From CAZXCK01 sp964639225 (GTDB lineage: Bacteria; Chloroflexota; Anaerolineae; Aggregatilineales; Phototrophicaceae): a DNA stretch of 64,000 nucleotides. The stretch spans positions 24,916 to 88,915 of the forward strand of contig CAZXCK010000003.1 of the NCBI GenBank assembly GCA_964639225.1. The letters run 5' to 3'. The translations under genes were made by a program, and so were the position numbers. Positions 26,830 through 36,021 of this stretch are shown piece after piece (positions within the stretch are counted from its first letter, which is position 1; each line of letters opens with the position of its first letter). Under the pieces are notes generated by a model, which saw only the letters and a list, made by a program, of their open reading frames with translations, did not search any database and was not told the DNA's origin.

Positions 26830-27369
26830 ATGCGACGATGGTTGAAATATTTGCTGGCCAGTCCACTGGCGCTGGCAATCATACTGGCCCTGCTCTATCA
26901 TAGCCGGTCCGGCGATGCCCCCATCACACCCGCCGACCTCACCCACAGTGCACAGACCATCAGCGAAAATGTCGAACGCGCCCGGCAGTACGCGCTGGAC
27001 TCGCAGCCAGATGCAGCCATCGCCGAGCTGGACAGCGCCATCGAACTGGCCCAGCGTTACGCCCTGCCCGCGCTTGAACGCGCCCGGCTGCATACACTGC
27101 GCGGCCAGATGGTGCTCCTGCTCTACGAGTGGGATCGTGTGCTTGACGATTACAACATGGCCCTGGACATCGCGCCGGACTACGCTGAAGCGTATTTTTA
27201 CCGGGCTATCCTCTACTACTCGGCCATGCCGGGCGGTCTCAACCGCGAAGACGCCCTGGCCGACTTTGAGCATTATCTGCGCCTGGAACCGGACGGCCCC
27301 CACGCCGCCGACGCGGCTCGCCATGCCGAGTCGATTCGCCTGCAACTTGAAGCACTGAGCGCCCCCTGA
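26830..27369 (+). CDS. Membrane-anchored TPR protein
   Basis: 179 aa. An N-terminal hydrophobic segment (residues ~6-22) is probably an uncleaved anchor. Two or three tetratricopeptide units follow (~45-75, ~85-118 with YNMALDIAPDYAEAYFYRA, and ~125-155). TPR arrays mediate protein-protein contacts; no enzymatic motif is seen. The ATG lies only 7 bp after the nearest -10 box and has no ribosome site, so translation from a leaderless mRNA is likely. The upstream operator cluster suggests tight control. The partner is unknown. Confidence 0.8.
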   Translation: MRRWLKYLLASPLALAIILALLYHSRSGDAPITPADLTHSAQTISENVERARQYALDSQPDAAIAELDSAIELAQRYALPALERARLHTLRGQMVLLLYEWDRVLDDYNMALDIAPDYAEAYFYRAILYYSAMPGGLNREDALADFEHYLRLEPDGPHAADAARHAESIRLQLEALSAP

Positions 27370-27407
27370 GAATTCCCTTAAGCTCCTGTTATTCGGCACA
27401 ACCTTGC

Positions 27408-27436
27408 TTGACAGTCGATACAAACAAACCTATACT
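27408..27436 (+). promoter_or_regulatory. Sigma-70-type promoter of the DUF302 gene
   Basis: TTGACA (27408-27413), 17-bp spacer and TATACT (27431-27436): near-consensus. The predicted start is about 35 nt upstream of the ATG at 27477. The strength suggests constitutive high expression. Confidence 0.85.
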
Positions 27437-27476
27437 CAGCTTGAGTTGAAAACCATGAAATGAAAGGTTTAACGTA

Positions 27477-27869
27477 ATGGAAAAGTTAGGACTAACCAGC
27501 CAACTCACTGGCGACATGGTGAGTGTTCAGCAGCGCGTCACCGAAGCGCTCAAAGCTGAAGGTTTCGGTATCCTTTCGGAGATCGACATGCAATCGACGC
27601 TGAAGAACAAAATCGACGTCGATTTCCACCCCTATAAGATACTGGGGGCCTGTAATCCACGTTTCGCGCATCGCGCCTTAAACGCCGCGCCGGAGATCGG
27701 TCTGCTGCTGCCCTGCAACGTCACCTTATCCGAGGTCGCGCCCAACACGGTCGAGGTCTCCCTCATCGATCCGCTGGTTATGATGCAGATGATCGACAAT
27801 GAGGACATTAAACAACTGGCCGATGAAGTCCGCGAGTCGCTGCAGCGGGCACTCGACAGCCTGTCCTGA
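27477..27869 (+). CDS. DUF302 domain protein
   Basis: 130 aa, one complete DUF302 domain (VQQRVTEALKAEGFGILSEID, FHPYKILGACNPRFAHRAL, IGLLLPCNVTL). This widespread small alpha/beta domain is of unsettled function; some members are linked to redox or metal stress, but nothing here tests that. Cytosolic, no signal peptide. An AAAGG lies before the ATG. It is driven by one of the strongest-looking promoters in the window and is not clearly in an operon with the ABC ATPase ~100 bp downstream. Confidence 0.9.
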   Translation: MEKLGLTSQLTGDMVSVQQRVTEALKAEGFGILSEIDMQSTLKNKIDVDFHPYKILGACNPRFAHRALNAAPEIGLLLPCNVTLSEVAPNTVEVSLIDPLVMMQMIDNEDIKQLADEVRESLQRALDSLS

Positions 27870-27965
27870 CCGTACCCAACTGGATGACCCCAGACCTTTC
27901 TACCGGGCAGGATTTGCGTTATCCTGTGGGGGCTTGCATCCGGCCACTGAACAGGTCTGTTGAAC

Positions 27966-28748
27966 ATGGTCCGTTTTCCACGAAGGTCATCCAGCCAACC
28001 CAACGAACGCAGCGACGGTGATCCGATCATCGTCTGCCGTGACGTCAATAAGTGGTTCGGCGACTACCACGCCCTGCGCGATGTCTCACTGGAGGTGATG
28101 CCGCGCGAGGTCGTCGTGGTCATTGGCCCGTCCGGCTCCGGCAAATCGACGCTCATTCGCTGCTTGAACCGCCTGGAGGAGCACGAAGAGGGCGATATCA
28201 TCATCGATGGCATTCTCATGGGCAGCGACCTGCGCAATATCGCCGCCATCCGCCGCGAGATCGGTATGGTGTTCCAGCAGTTCAACCTGTTTCCACACCT
28301 GAGCGTACTGGATAACATCATGCTGGCTCCCGTGCAGGTACGCGGCTGGCCCCGCGAACAGGCCGAAACCAAAGCACGCGAACTGTTACAGCGCGTGGGC
28401 ATCCCGGAGCAGGCGAACAAGTTCCCATCAAAGCTCTCCGGTGGGCAGCAGCAGCGTGTCGCCATCGCCCGTGCCCTGGCTATGGAACCCAAGATCATGC
28501 TCTTCGACGAGCCAACCAGCGCGCTGGACCCGGAGATGATCAAAGAGGTTCTGGATGTGATGAAAGAGCTGGCCCACAGCGGTATGACGATGATGGTTGT
28601 GACGCATGAGATGGGCTTCGCCCGCGAGGTGGCCAACCGCGTCATCTTCATGGACAGCGGGCGCATCGTAGAGATCGGCACACCGGACCACTTCTTCGAC
28701 GATCCGCAGCACGAACGGACCAGGCTGTTTCTATCGCAGATATTGTAA
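27966..28748 (+). CDS. Polar amino acid ABC transporter ATP-binding protein (GlnQ-like), orphan
   Basis: About 260 aa from the ATG at 27966; a TTG two codons earlier is also possible. It is an ABC ATPase of the GlnQ/HisP type: Walker A GPSGSGKST near residue 50, Q-loop FQQFNLFPH, signature LSGGQQQR, Walker B IMLFDEP and the switch His in VVTHEMGF. The family powers uptake of glutamine or other polar amino acids with a permease and binding protein. Neither partner is adjacent: DUF302 lies upstream, and a terminator plus a penicillin-acylase gene downstream. The rest of the transporter must be elsewhere, or this ATPase serves several permeases. Confidence 0.92.
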   Translation: MVRFPRRSSSQPNERSDGDPIIVCRDVNKWFGDYHALRDVSLEVMPREVVVVIGPSGSGKSTLIRCLNRLEEHEEGDIIIDGILMGSDLRNIAAIRREIGMVFQQFNLFPHLSVLDNIMLAPVQVRGWPREQAETKARELLQRVGIPEQANKFPSKLSGGQQQRVAIARALAMEPKIMLFDEPTSALDPEMIKEVLDVMKELAHSGMTMMVVTHEMGFAREVANRVIFMDSGRIVEIGTPDHFFDDPQHERTRLFLSQIL

Positions 28749-28758
28749 GGTCACCCAC

Positions 28759-28787
28759 ACGCCGCATAGCTCTATGCGGCGTTTTTG
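28759..28787 (+). terminator. Intrinsic terminator after the GlnQ-like gene
   Basis: 11-bp stem ACGCCGCATAG/CTATGCGGCGT (28759-28769 with 28772-28782) with a run of T overlapping and following the right arm. Confidence 0.88.
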
Positions 28788-28882
28788 TACACCCGGCACT
28801 ATCGTTTTGCTCGCCGCCTCGCCGCGCAGTGGTTACAATAACGACCGACCTTAATAGTAATTGAAAACTGGAGCATCTTACG

Positions 28883-31411
28883 ATGAAACGCTGGAAACCT
28901 GTCTTCTTTCTACTCGTACTGTTGCTGGCTGGTAGTGTCGCCGCCCAGGGACCCAACCCGGCGCATGACGGCGAGTTCGCCGTCACCGGACTCAACGACC
29001 GCGTCGAAATCCTGCGCGATGAATGGGGCGTGCCCCACATCTACGCCAGCAATACTTATGACCTGTTCTTCGCTCAGGGTTACACCCAGGCGATGGATCG
29101 CTGGTGGCAGATGGAGTTCTATCGCAACGCTGCCAACGGCTCTATTCAGAAGCTCACCGGGCGCATCGATGGCCTGATGGGCACCGATGTCTACATGCGC
29201 ACGCTGGGCTTCCGCCAGGTCGTCGAGCAGGAAATCGCCGAAAATCTGTCGGCGGATACGCTGGCAATCCTGCAGGCCTTCGCCGACGGCGTTAACGCCT
29301 ACATCCTGGACCGTCCGGCGACCGAACTGGCTTTCGCCTATAATCTGCTGCGCACGACCGGCGTCAATATCGAGATCGAACCCTGGACACCCATCGACAG
29401 CATCATGTGGGGCAAAATGATGTCACTCCAGTTGAGCGGCAACCAGGGCACAGAGCAGCTTCTCGCCAGCCTGACCGCTGTCCTGCCTGAAGACATCCTC
29501 GCCTTCTGGAACGTCGAATGGCCTTTCGGCGAAAAGCCAACCATTATCCTCGACGAAGAACTGCCCATGCTCGAAGCTAGCGCCGAAGCCGTTTATGTGC
29601 CGGGTATGGGCACGGGCATCACCGGTACCGAGATCGTCCTCGCAGGCGGCTTCAGCATGGACGACTCGCCGCTGCCTCTCGCTACGGGTCCGGGTATTGG
29701 CAGCAACAACTGGGTCGTTCATGGAGACCTGACCACCAGCGGCCTGCCGCTGTTGGCCAACGACATGCACCTGAGCATACAGATGCCGTCCATCTGGTAC
29801 GAGATTGGCCTACACTGCCAGCCAGTGAGCGACGCCTGCCCGTTTGAAGTCGCCGGTTTCACTTTCGCCCCCACACCAGGAGTCGTCGCCGGGCATAACG
29901 CGCGCATCGCCTGGGCGCACACCAACGTCGGCCCGGACACGCAGGACCTGTACCAGCTTCGCGTCAACCCCGACAATCCGCTGCAATACGAATGGGACGG
30001 CGAATGGCGCGATATGACCGTGCGCGACGAAACACTGGCGTTCGGCGACGGTTCCGAGCCGCTTACATTCCAGGTGCGCGAAACACATCTGGGACCGATC
30101 ATCAACGACCAGCCCGGTGATTTCAACAACGACAACCCGATGGCCCTGCGCTGGACCGCCCTGGAACCAGGCACGCTGTTTGAGGCGCTCATCCGGTTGA
30201 ATCTGGCGTCAGACTGGGACGAGTTCCGCGAAGCCGTTCGCTACTGGGACACGCCATCGCAGAATATCGTCTACGCCGACATCGACGGCAACATCGGCTA
30301 TCAGGTGCCGGGCCGCATTCCCATTCGCGCCACAGACCACACCGGCCTGCTGCCCATGCCCGGCTGGACATCCGACTACGAGTGGCGTGGCTACCTGCCC
30401 TATGAGCTGATGCCGCGCCTCTTCAACCCGGCACGTGGCTACGTCGCCACCGCCAATCAGGCGATTGTGCCGCTGACTTACTATGACTGGCTGAACGAAC
30501 AACTCGCCGGCGACTTCGGCACAGACATCAATCCGGTCATCAGCCGGCACTGGGCCTACGGCTATCGCGGCGAGCGCATCAACGCCATGATCGAGGACCT
30601 CGCTCCGCACAGCGCCGGCACCTTCATCCAGATGCACGGTGACAACTACGACGGCAGCGCCGCCGAGGTTCTGCCGTTTGTGCTGGATTTAGCCGTCGAG
30701 GACGAAGTGCTGGCCGATCTGCTGCAATGGCTGGGCGAATGGGATTACCAGATGCACATGGACAGCCCGCAGGCCGCATTCTACGCGCACTTCTGGGTAC
30801 GGCTGGTCGATAACCTCTACAATGATCGGCTGGCTGAAGCCGGTCGCCGGGCCGGCGGCACCAACAACGAATGGCGGGCGACCTACCTGCTGCTTCAGGA
30901 GCCGGACAATCCCTGGTGGGACGACACCCGCACCAGCGAAACCGAAACCCGCAATGACATTCTGCTGAAGTCGCTAACCGAGGCGCTGGCCAACATCACC
31001 GCCGAGTTGGGCGAGGACCGTGACACATGGCGCTGGGGCGACCTGCACACCACCACTTTCGTCAGCGATCCGTTGGGCCAGAGCGGCCTGCCACCCATCG
31101 AACGCATTGTCAACCGGGGACCGGTCGCCACCAGTGGCACCGGCTCGGCGATCAACGCCACTGGCTGGAGCGCGGCCAGCCCTGGCTTTGAGGTCTACGC
31201 CCTGCCCTCGGAGCGCGTCATCTATGACCTGAGCGACTGGGACGCCAGCCTGTCCATGCACACCACCGGCCAGAGCGGCCACCCAGCCAGCACGCACTAC
31301 GATGACATGATCGACCCCTGGCGCCTGATCGAATATCGGCCTATGGTGTGGAGCCGCGAGGCTGTCGAGGCCGCCACGGTCAACACACTGATTCTGGAAC
31401 CGGGTGAATAA
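28883..31411 (+). CDS. Secreted penicillin-acylase family Ntn hydrolase
   Basis: 842 aa with a Sec signal peptide (residues 1-22, ending GSVAAQ). The N-terminal alpha-region has the family motif VPHIYASNTYDLFFAQGY. The autoprocessing site and N-terminal nucleophile of the beta chain is S274 (GIGSNNWVV), and the later Asn-containing motif (MVW, GQSGHPAS) is typical. The precursor is cleaved into alpha and beta subunits outside the membrane. Members deacylate beta-lactams, acyl-homoserine lactones, lipopeptides or other N-acyl amides; the substrate cannot be chosen from sequence. TGGAG precedes the ATG. It stands alone between two terminators. Confidence 0.93.
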   Translation: MKRWKPVFFLLVLLLAGSVAAQGPNPAHDGEFAVTGLNDRVEILRDEWGVPHIYASNTYDLFFAQGYTQAMDRWWQMEFYRNAANGSIQKLTGRIDGLMGTDVYMRTLGFRQVVEQEIAENLSADTLAILQAFADGVNAYILDRPATELAFAYNLLRTTGVNIEIEPWTPIDSIMWGKMMSLQLSGNQGTEQLLASLTAVLPEDILAFWNVEWPFGEKPTIILDEELPMLEASAEAVYVPGMGTGITGTEIVLAGGFSMDDSPLPLATGPGIGSNNWVVHGDLTTSGLPLLANDMHLSIQMPSIWYEIGLHCQPVSDACPFEVAGFTFAPTPGVVAGHNARIAWAHTNVGPDTQDLYQLRVNPDNPLQYEWDGEWRDMTVRDETLAFGDGSEPLTFQVRETHLGPIINDQPGDFNNDNPMALRWTALEPGTLFEALIRLNLASDWDEFREAVRYWDTPSQNIVYADIDGNIGYQVPGRIPIRATDHTGLLPMPGWTSDYEWRGYLPYELMPRLFNPARGYVATANQAIVPLTYYDWLNEQLAGDFGTDINPVISRHWAYGYRGERINAMIEDLAPHSAGTFIQMHGDNYDGSAAEVLPFVLDLAVEDEVLADLLQWLGEWDYQMHMDSPQAAFYAHFWVRLVDNLYNDRLAEAGRRAGGTNNEWRATYLLLQEPDNPWWDDTRTSETETRNDILLKSLTEALANITAELGEDRDTWRWGDLHTTTFVSDPLGQSGLPPIERIVNRGPVATSGTGSAINATGWSAASPGFEVYALPSERVIYDLSDWDASLSMHTTGQSGHPASTHYDDMIDPWRLIEYRPMVWSREAVEAATVNTLILEPGE

Positions 31412-31425
31412 AGCGATCTCAACGC

Positions 31426-31470
31426 AAAATCGGGGGTTGGCCGTATTCACATACAACGACCAACCCCCGA
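31426..31470 (-). terminator. Intrinsic terminator of the baeRF gene
   Basis: 11-bp stem (31430-31440 with 31460-31470; CGGGGGTTGG arm) with 19-nt loop. On the minus strand it is followed by TTTT, so it serves the gene at 31496. No T run lies on the plus side. Confidence 0.75.
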
Positions 31471-31495
31471 CTCGACTCTCACAGAGTTACGCGTT

Positions 31496-32659
31496 TTAGT
31501 AACGCATCACAGCGACAGCAACCGCGCCGTCTGGCATTTCATCCTTTGGCAGCGCATAGACCGCTCCGCTGTTCTGCAGCGTTTGCATGGCGGCGAAATC
31601 GGTCAGTGGTATCGTTCCGTCACCGGCTGTATGGTCCGCGTGTAGCTCCACCGAGCCGGTCTCCGAGTCAAACGTGCCCCACAGGGTGCTGTCCACCGCG
31701 ACGACGAGCTTATCCACCCGCCCATAATGCGCCGCCGGGACGATCTTCTCAATGTCACTGGTCGCCTTTTCGGCTGTGCGCAGCTCACGATACTGGTCGA
31801 ATATGCGATCCAGTTCGGCGCCAAAGTACGGCTCGACAATTGGCCACGCCCGGCGGCGCAGCTCTTCGGCGTGTAGATGCTCTGCGTTGCCTTCCACACC
31901 ATCTTCCATCAGATGACGATAATCGCTCACCTGATGGTACATGGACAGCATATAGTCCACGCCAGCCAACACCAGCGGCGCCGATTTGTCACTGAGGAAT
32001 TTCTCCAGCTTCTTATCGACGATGTTCAGATAGCGTTCGATTCGGGTCTTTTCAACTTCGTCGCCAGCTCCATGACCATGAAACATGCCATCGCGCAGCG
32101 ATCCATGCGTGCCGGTTGTCCCGGTATGGAACTGCAATTCTTTTTCAGGATCGTCATATTGAAGGGCTTCGTCCATATTGCCCGGAACGTCGTCAGGCAG
32201 GTCGATCTGGCCCACGCTGTGACGTGTCCCCTCGAACAACCGCAGCTCATTCTGGCTGACAGCCAGAATATAAAAATGTCCGTTGCCGGTGAACAGGGGC
32301 AGCAGAGGCTTTAGAAAATATGTCGAAGCTACGATGCAAGTCTCGTCAGGGCGAAATGGCAGGCGATAGTAATGCAGTTCGCCATCAGAGATGAACAGCG
32401 CCAGTCCGTCATACTGACGCTTCCAGAGTAACATATCATCAAGCAGATCGTAAGCTGGTTTCAGTGTAGCCTCGATATCGCGCTTGCCCAGGTCGTTATC
32501 TTCCAGCGCCTGCTCCGCCTCGCGCAGCAGATTCTTAAGTCGAATGGGGTCTTGCTGCGTGTCCCGTCCAACCCGGTGGGTAGGCATATAAATCGAGATG
32601 CTGTGGGGATTCTGGTGTTTCGCCAGCAAATTCAGTTGTTCGAGATTCAGAGTCTGCAT
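31496..32659 (-). CDS. baeRF-type protein (bacterial archaeo-eukaryotic release factor-like)
   Basis: 387 aa. The length, N-terminal SISIYMPTHRVGRDTQQDP and central GHGAGDEVEKTRIERYL match the bacterial aeRF-like (baeRF) families, homologues of the eRF1/Dom34 domains. The segment with VEKTRIERYLNIVDKKL, and LVLAGVDYMLSMY after it, corresponds to the catalytic-loop region of eRF1-like proteins. They are proposed to act at stalled or attacked ribosomes, but are experimentally little known. Strong AAGGAGAT precedes the ATG. Monocistronic, with its own terminator. The exact subfamily is not certain. Confidence 0.8.
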   Translation of the reverse strand: MQTLNLEQLNLLAKHQNPHSISIYMPTHRVGRDTQQDPIRLKNLLREAEQALEDNDLGKRDIEATLKPAYDLLDDMLLWKRQYDGLALFISDGELHYYRLPFRPDETCIVASTYFLKPLLPLFTGNGHFYILAVSQNELRLFEGTRHSVGQIDLPDDVPGNMDEALQYDDPEKELQFHTGTTGTHGSLRDGMFHGHGAGDEVEKTRIERYLNIVDKKLEKFLSDKSAPLVLAGVDYMLSMYHQVSDYRHLMEDGVEGNAEHLHAEELRRRAWPIVEPYFGAELDRIFDQYRELRTAEKATSDIEKIVPAAHYGRVDKLVVAVDSTLWGTFDSETGSVELHADHTAGDGTIPLTDFAAMQTLQNSGAVYALPKDEMPDGAVAVAVMRY

Positions 32660-32838
32660 CGATCAATCTCCTTTGCTACGTTTTCAGGCTACAACAATTG
32701 CCTAAGCAGCACATGAGTGATAATCAATCGATCAGATAGTGTCTGTCCACAGCGAGAAACCGATGATAACCCAAAGCAGGGGTTAGCTTCCTGGACAATC
32801 TCCCCGACTCGGTTATATGTCTGTCTGCACCGGCCCTG

Positions 32839-33057
32839 TCAGCCCATACGGCCAGTCACAACCAGCAGCGCGATGCCCAGTATAGCGACATTCAGAAACA
32901 GAAACATGGACAGGAACATGCGCTCCACCGGCGTCATCCCCAGGAAGAGCTGGCTGCGCTTGCCGGCAGATTCCTCAACCGACACAATCTCTTCTTCGTC
33001 GTCCTCTAAATGCGCTGGATCGTTGTCATCAACGGTCTTGCGAAGGTCGTCGAGCAT
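32839..33057 (-). CDS. Small single-pass membrane protein, unknown
   Basis: 72 aa. The N-terminal 35 residues are strongly acidic (DDNDPAHLEDDEEEIVSVEE). A single transmembrane helix follows near residues 47-68 (MFLFLNVAILGIALLVV), so an N-in orientation with a short tail is expected. AGGAG lies about 10 nt before the ATG. It lies about 80 bp beyond the assembly gap, so its relation to the gene upstream is unclear. No family is recognised. Confidence 0.65.
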   Translation of the reverse strand: MLDDLRKTVDDNDPAHLEDDEEEIVSVEESAGKRSQLFLGMTPVERMFLSMFLFLNVAILGIALLVVTGRMG

Positions 33058-33137
33058 GGCCCATTTCTCCTGCTAAAGACACTCATCCCATCACGCGCCT
33101 ATTTTAGCACAAAAGCGCCAGTGTCCGCCGTTGAGAA

Positions 33138-33237
33138 NNNNNNNNNNNNNNNNNNNNNNNNNNNNNNNNNNNNNNNNNNNNNNNNNNNNNNNNNNNNNNN
33201 NNNNNNNNNNNNNNNNNNNNNNNNNNNNNNNNNNNNN
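33138..33237. other. Assembly gap (100 Ns)
   Basis: Exactly 100 undetermined bases, the conventional scaffold-gap length, so the true distance is unknown. It interrupts the 3' end of the minus-strand gene that starts at 34639. Confidence 0.99.
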
Positions 33238-34639
33238 AACTGGCGCGCAGCCACACCCCGTTGACCAACCGAAACACGATCTGTGCCTCACGCTGGGCTT
33301 CGCCCTCGCCGATGCGGGTGATGGCCGCCCGCTGCGGTGTGCCATCCTCGGCGGGCGGCATCTGCTCGGTGTGGATGACGGTCATCGATTCATCAGGTGG
33401 CGCGGCGCCAAACCGCGCCGATGCGAGGCCGCGCACCACCTCGTCGCGGGTGTCATATAACGCCAGGAAGCGTTCCGAATTCTGCTGGGCGATTAACTGC
33501 CGTTCCAGGCTCAGCCGCCAGTTAAAGAAGTCGCGCCAGTCCAGCCCGGCCTGGTCCAGCGAACGGCCAGTAACCACGCTCAACACGTCGATGCTGCTGT
33601 CGGCGGGTAGCGTGCGCACCAGCAAACCCAGCGACGACTCATCGTAGTGTTCTACCAGACTGGTGATAAGGTGCGTCTGCGGGTCCACCTGTATAAACCG
33701 ACCGATCAGCCAGTTCTTGACCGAGTCACGCAGAAAAGCGGCATCTGCCGTCTCATCAACAGCCCAACTGCCGCGAACGTGGGTGATGAGCCGTTCCGCC
33801 AGCAGACTGCTGGCCTGGATTTGCAGACCTGGCTCAAACGGCATATCGGTGCGCGCGCGATCCGTATGAGGCGATAACAATTGCAGCCGCCAGGGATCAT
33901 CTGACGCCCAGCCGATACCGGTCACGCCTTCGGAGCGAATATCAATCTGCACGGTGGGCACAGTGTCGCAGGTGAGCGCACTGCAGGCGATGCTCATCCA
34001 CTCGTCAACACGGCTGCCCATCGCTGTCGCCAGTGCCGCGTCAACTTCACGGTAGCTGACCTGCACCGCTTCACCTTCATAAGTCGCGGCGCTGCCCCAG
34101 AAAGTAGGGTCCAGTGGGACGTGCCGCCAGCCGTCGATCTCGCCGTCGTCGTCGTAATCGGACTCATAGCGCCAGTAGAACCAGGTGCGCGCGTAGGCCA
34201 CGCCGTCCAGGATTTCCTGCACCTGTACCCGCGCCCGCTGGCCGTCGATCGTCACATCAAGGATATGGCCGGTAAGCTGTGCGGTTGGATTCGTTTCGAG
34301 CAGACGCTGGTAATCGTCGAAGCGCAGCCGCTGCTGGTTGACCCAGTCATCGGTGGCGCTGCGCTGAATGCGGACAAATGAATTCCAGTCGCCGAGGCGC
34401 AGGGCCGTTACTTCCGCCGCGACCGTATCGCGCAGGAGTTGCTCGATCTGCTGGTTGACCTGGTTCCAGCGGTAGATCACAGCCCCGGCGGCCCCGCCCA
34501 CAAGCAGCGCCACCACCCCCACCGTCAGCAGCAGACGAAAACGGGCGGCCCGGCGGCGACGTGCCGCATTCGGGTCTTCGCCCCGGTCACGAACAACGGT
34601 GCTCTCCGCTTCGATCTCCCAATCCAGCCGCAAACCCAT
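33238..34639 (-). CDS. Membrane-anchored protein of unknown function (3' end lost in assembly gap)
   Basis: At least 467 residues are readable; the frame continuing across the Ns is not trustworthy. An acidic/basic cytoplasmic N-terminus (~1-35, with an RRRRAARFR cluster) precedes one transmembrane helix (~36-55, LLLTVGVVALLVGGAAGAVI). A large extracytoplasmic part without recognised domains follows. It includes a short Asp-rich stretch SDYDDDGEIDGWRHVPLD and an HVRGSWAVDETADAAFLRDSVKNWL segment repeated in style through the protein. AGAGGAG precedes the ATG. It lies 21 bp downstream of birA on the same strand, so it is probably cotranscribed with it. Confidence 0.75.
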
Positions 34640-34660
34640 CGTTTACGATACTCCTCTGAC

Positions 34661-35401
34661 TTACGTTCCAGGTTCGACATCACCGGCGACCATACGATGC
34701 AGCGTCCCAGCGCCATCACGAACCAGCAGCGCGCCGTTCGCGTCGACAGCCTCGGCATGACCGGTGATGCCGTTGATCGTCACCTCGCGTCCCAGCGTAT
34801 CCAGACGCGACTGCCAGGCACGTAACAGGACCGGAGTCCCCAGCCACGCCGTCCAGAAATCGACACGATCCATGATCTGCCGCACGAGTACCGCACGATC
34901 CAGCGCGCGGCCCGTCGCTGGCTCAATGCTGATCGCGGTCGATTCCAGTTCCGTCCCGGCGAAATCAACCCGCACATTGACTCCCATACCCAGCACCACG
35001 CCCTGCAGCCGGTTGCCTTCCCAGACTGCCTCTGGCAGCACGCCACACGCCTTACGCCCGCCAATCAGCACATCGTTCGGCCACTTGATGCCCGCATCCA
35101 GCGCACCCACCTCAGCCAGTGCCTCAGCGACGGCCAGCCCGCCCAGCATCGTCACCTGCCCCAGCGCCGCGACCGCTGGACGCAGAATCACCGACAAGGC
35201 CAGTGCAGCGCCCGGCGGCGTATACCACGTCCGCGCACTGCGCCCGCGCCCGGCGGTCTGCTGATCGGCGATGACAACCGCCCCCGGTGGAGCGTCTGGC
35301 AGCCACTCACGAGCGATATCCTGCGTGCTGGCGCACACCGCCACGAACCGAAATTCACGTTCGCCGAGAACCGCCCGCAGTCGCTCCGGCGTCAGGTCCA
35401 T
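34661..35401 (-). CDS. birA: Biotin--[acetyl-CoA-carboxylase] ligase
   Basis: 246 aa from the ATG at 35401 (GGGG upstream). The ATG at 35437 would add an unlikely MPALIGHKG leader without ribosome site. The catalytic biotin/ATP loop AGRGRSARTW lies near residue 53, with STQDIAREW before it, KWPNDVLIGGRKACGVL after it and a C-terminal SH3-like domain (GREVTINGITGHAEAVD). There is no N-terminal HTH, so it is a monofunctional ligase (class I), not a repressor. It attaches biotin to carboxylase carrier proteins. Confidence 0.94.
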   Translation of the reverse strand: MDLTPERLRAVLGEREFRFVAVCASTQDIAREWLPDAPPGAVVIADQQTAGRGRSARTWYTPPGAALALSVILRPAVAALGQVTMLGGLAVAEALAEVGALDAGIKWPNDVLIGGRKACGVLPEAVWEGNRLQGVVLGMGVNVRVDFAGTELESTAISIEPATGRALDRAVLVRQIMDRVDFWTAWLGTPVLLRAWQSRLDTLGREVTINGITGHAEAVDANGALLVRDGAGTLHRMVAGDVEPGT

Positions 35402-35448
35402 CGCCACGCACCCCTTATGTCCAATCAATGCGGGCATTGTATCATGAC

Positions 35449-35477
35449 TTGTGCTGCCTGTACGCCCTATTTATAAT
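35449..35477 (+). promoter_or_regulatory. Candidate promoter of the HIT-thiolase unit
   Basis: TTGTGC (35449-35454), 17-bp spacer and TATAAT (35472-35477), about 36 bp upstream of the HIT gene ATG, in the divergent spacer with birA. Confidence 0.65.
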
Positions 35478-35513
35478 CGACTCCATACGACACGCTTCAG
35501 GATTTCTTAGCTT

Positions 35514-36014
35514 ATGAAACGGCTGTATACACCCTGGCGCATGGCCTACATCAAAGAAAACAAGAATCCAGCCCAGGGCTGCCTGTTCTGCCAGAAGCCA
35601 GCCGCCAGCGATGACGACGAGCACATTGTCGCCCGGTCGGAGTATGTCTACCTGACGCTCAACCGCTACCCCTACAACAACGGCCATCTGATGGTCATTC
35701 CTTACGAGCATGTCGCCAGCCAGGAAGCCATGAGCACAGACGCACTCACCGATATGATGGTCACTGTCAACCATGCGCTGGCGGTTCTGCGCCGGGCCTA
35801 TAATCCGCAGGGCTTTAATCTGGGCGCCAATCTGGGCGCAGCCGCTGGCGCCGGTATCGCCGAGCACTACCATTTCCACATTGTCCCGCGCTGGTCCGGC
35901 GATGTTAACTTTATGACCGCCATCAGCGAAACGCGCGTCATCCCTGACACGCTGGACAACATCTACCGTGAGCTAAAAACTATCTGGCATGACATGTATG
36001 AAGAAAGCGAGTAA
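35514..36014 (+). CDS. HIT family nucleotide hydrolase/transferase
   Basis: 166 aa. The histidine triad is HYHFHIVPRW near residues 122-131. A zinc-type CLFC pair near residues 24-27 and the LNRYPYNNGHLMVIP segment match Ap4A phosphorylase/Fhit-like HIT proteins. It hydrolyses a nucleotide phosphoester such as diadenosine polyphosphate (family knowledge). Cytosolic. Followed 7 bp later by the thiolase gene, probably one transcript. Confidence 0.92.
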   Translation: MKRLYTPWRMAYIKENKNPAQGCLFCQKPAASDDDEHIVARSEYVYLTLNRYPYNNGHLMVIPYEHVASQEAMSTDALTDMMVTVNHALAVLRRAYNPQGFNLGANLGAAAGAGIAEHYHFHIVPRWSGDVNFMTAISETRVIPDTLDNIYRELKTIWHDMYEESE

Positions 36015-36021
36015 TTAGAAT

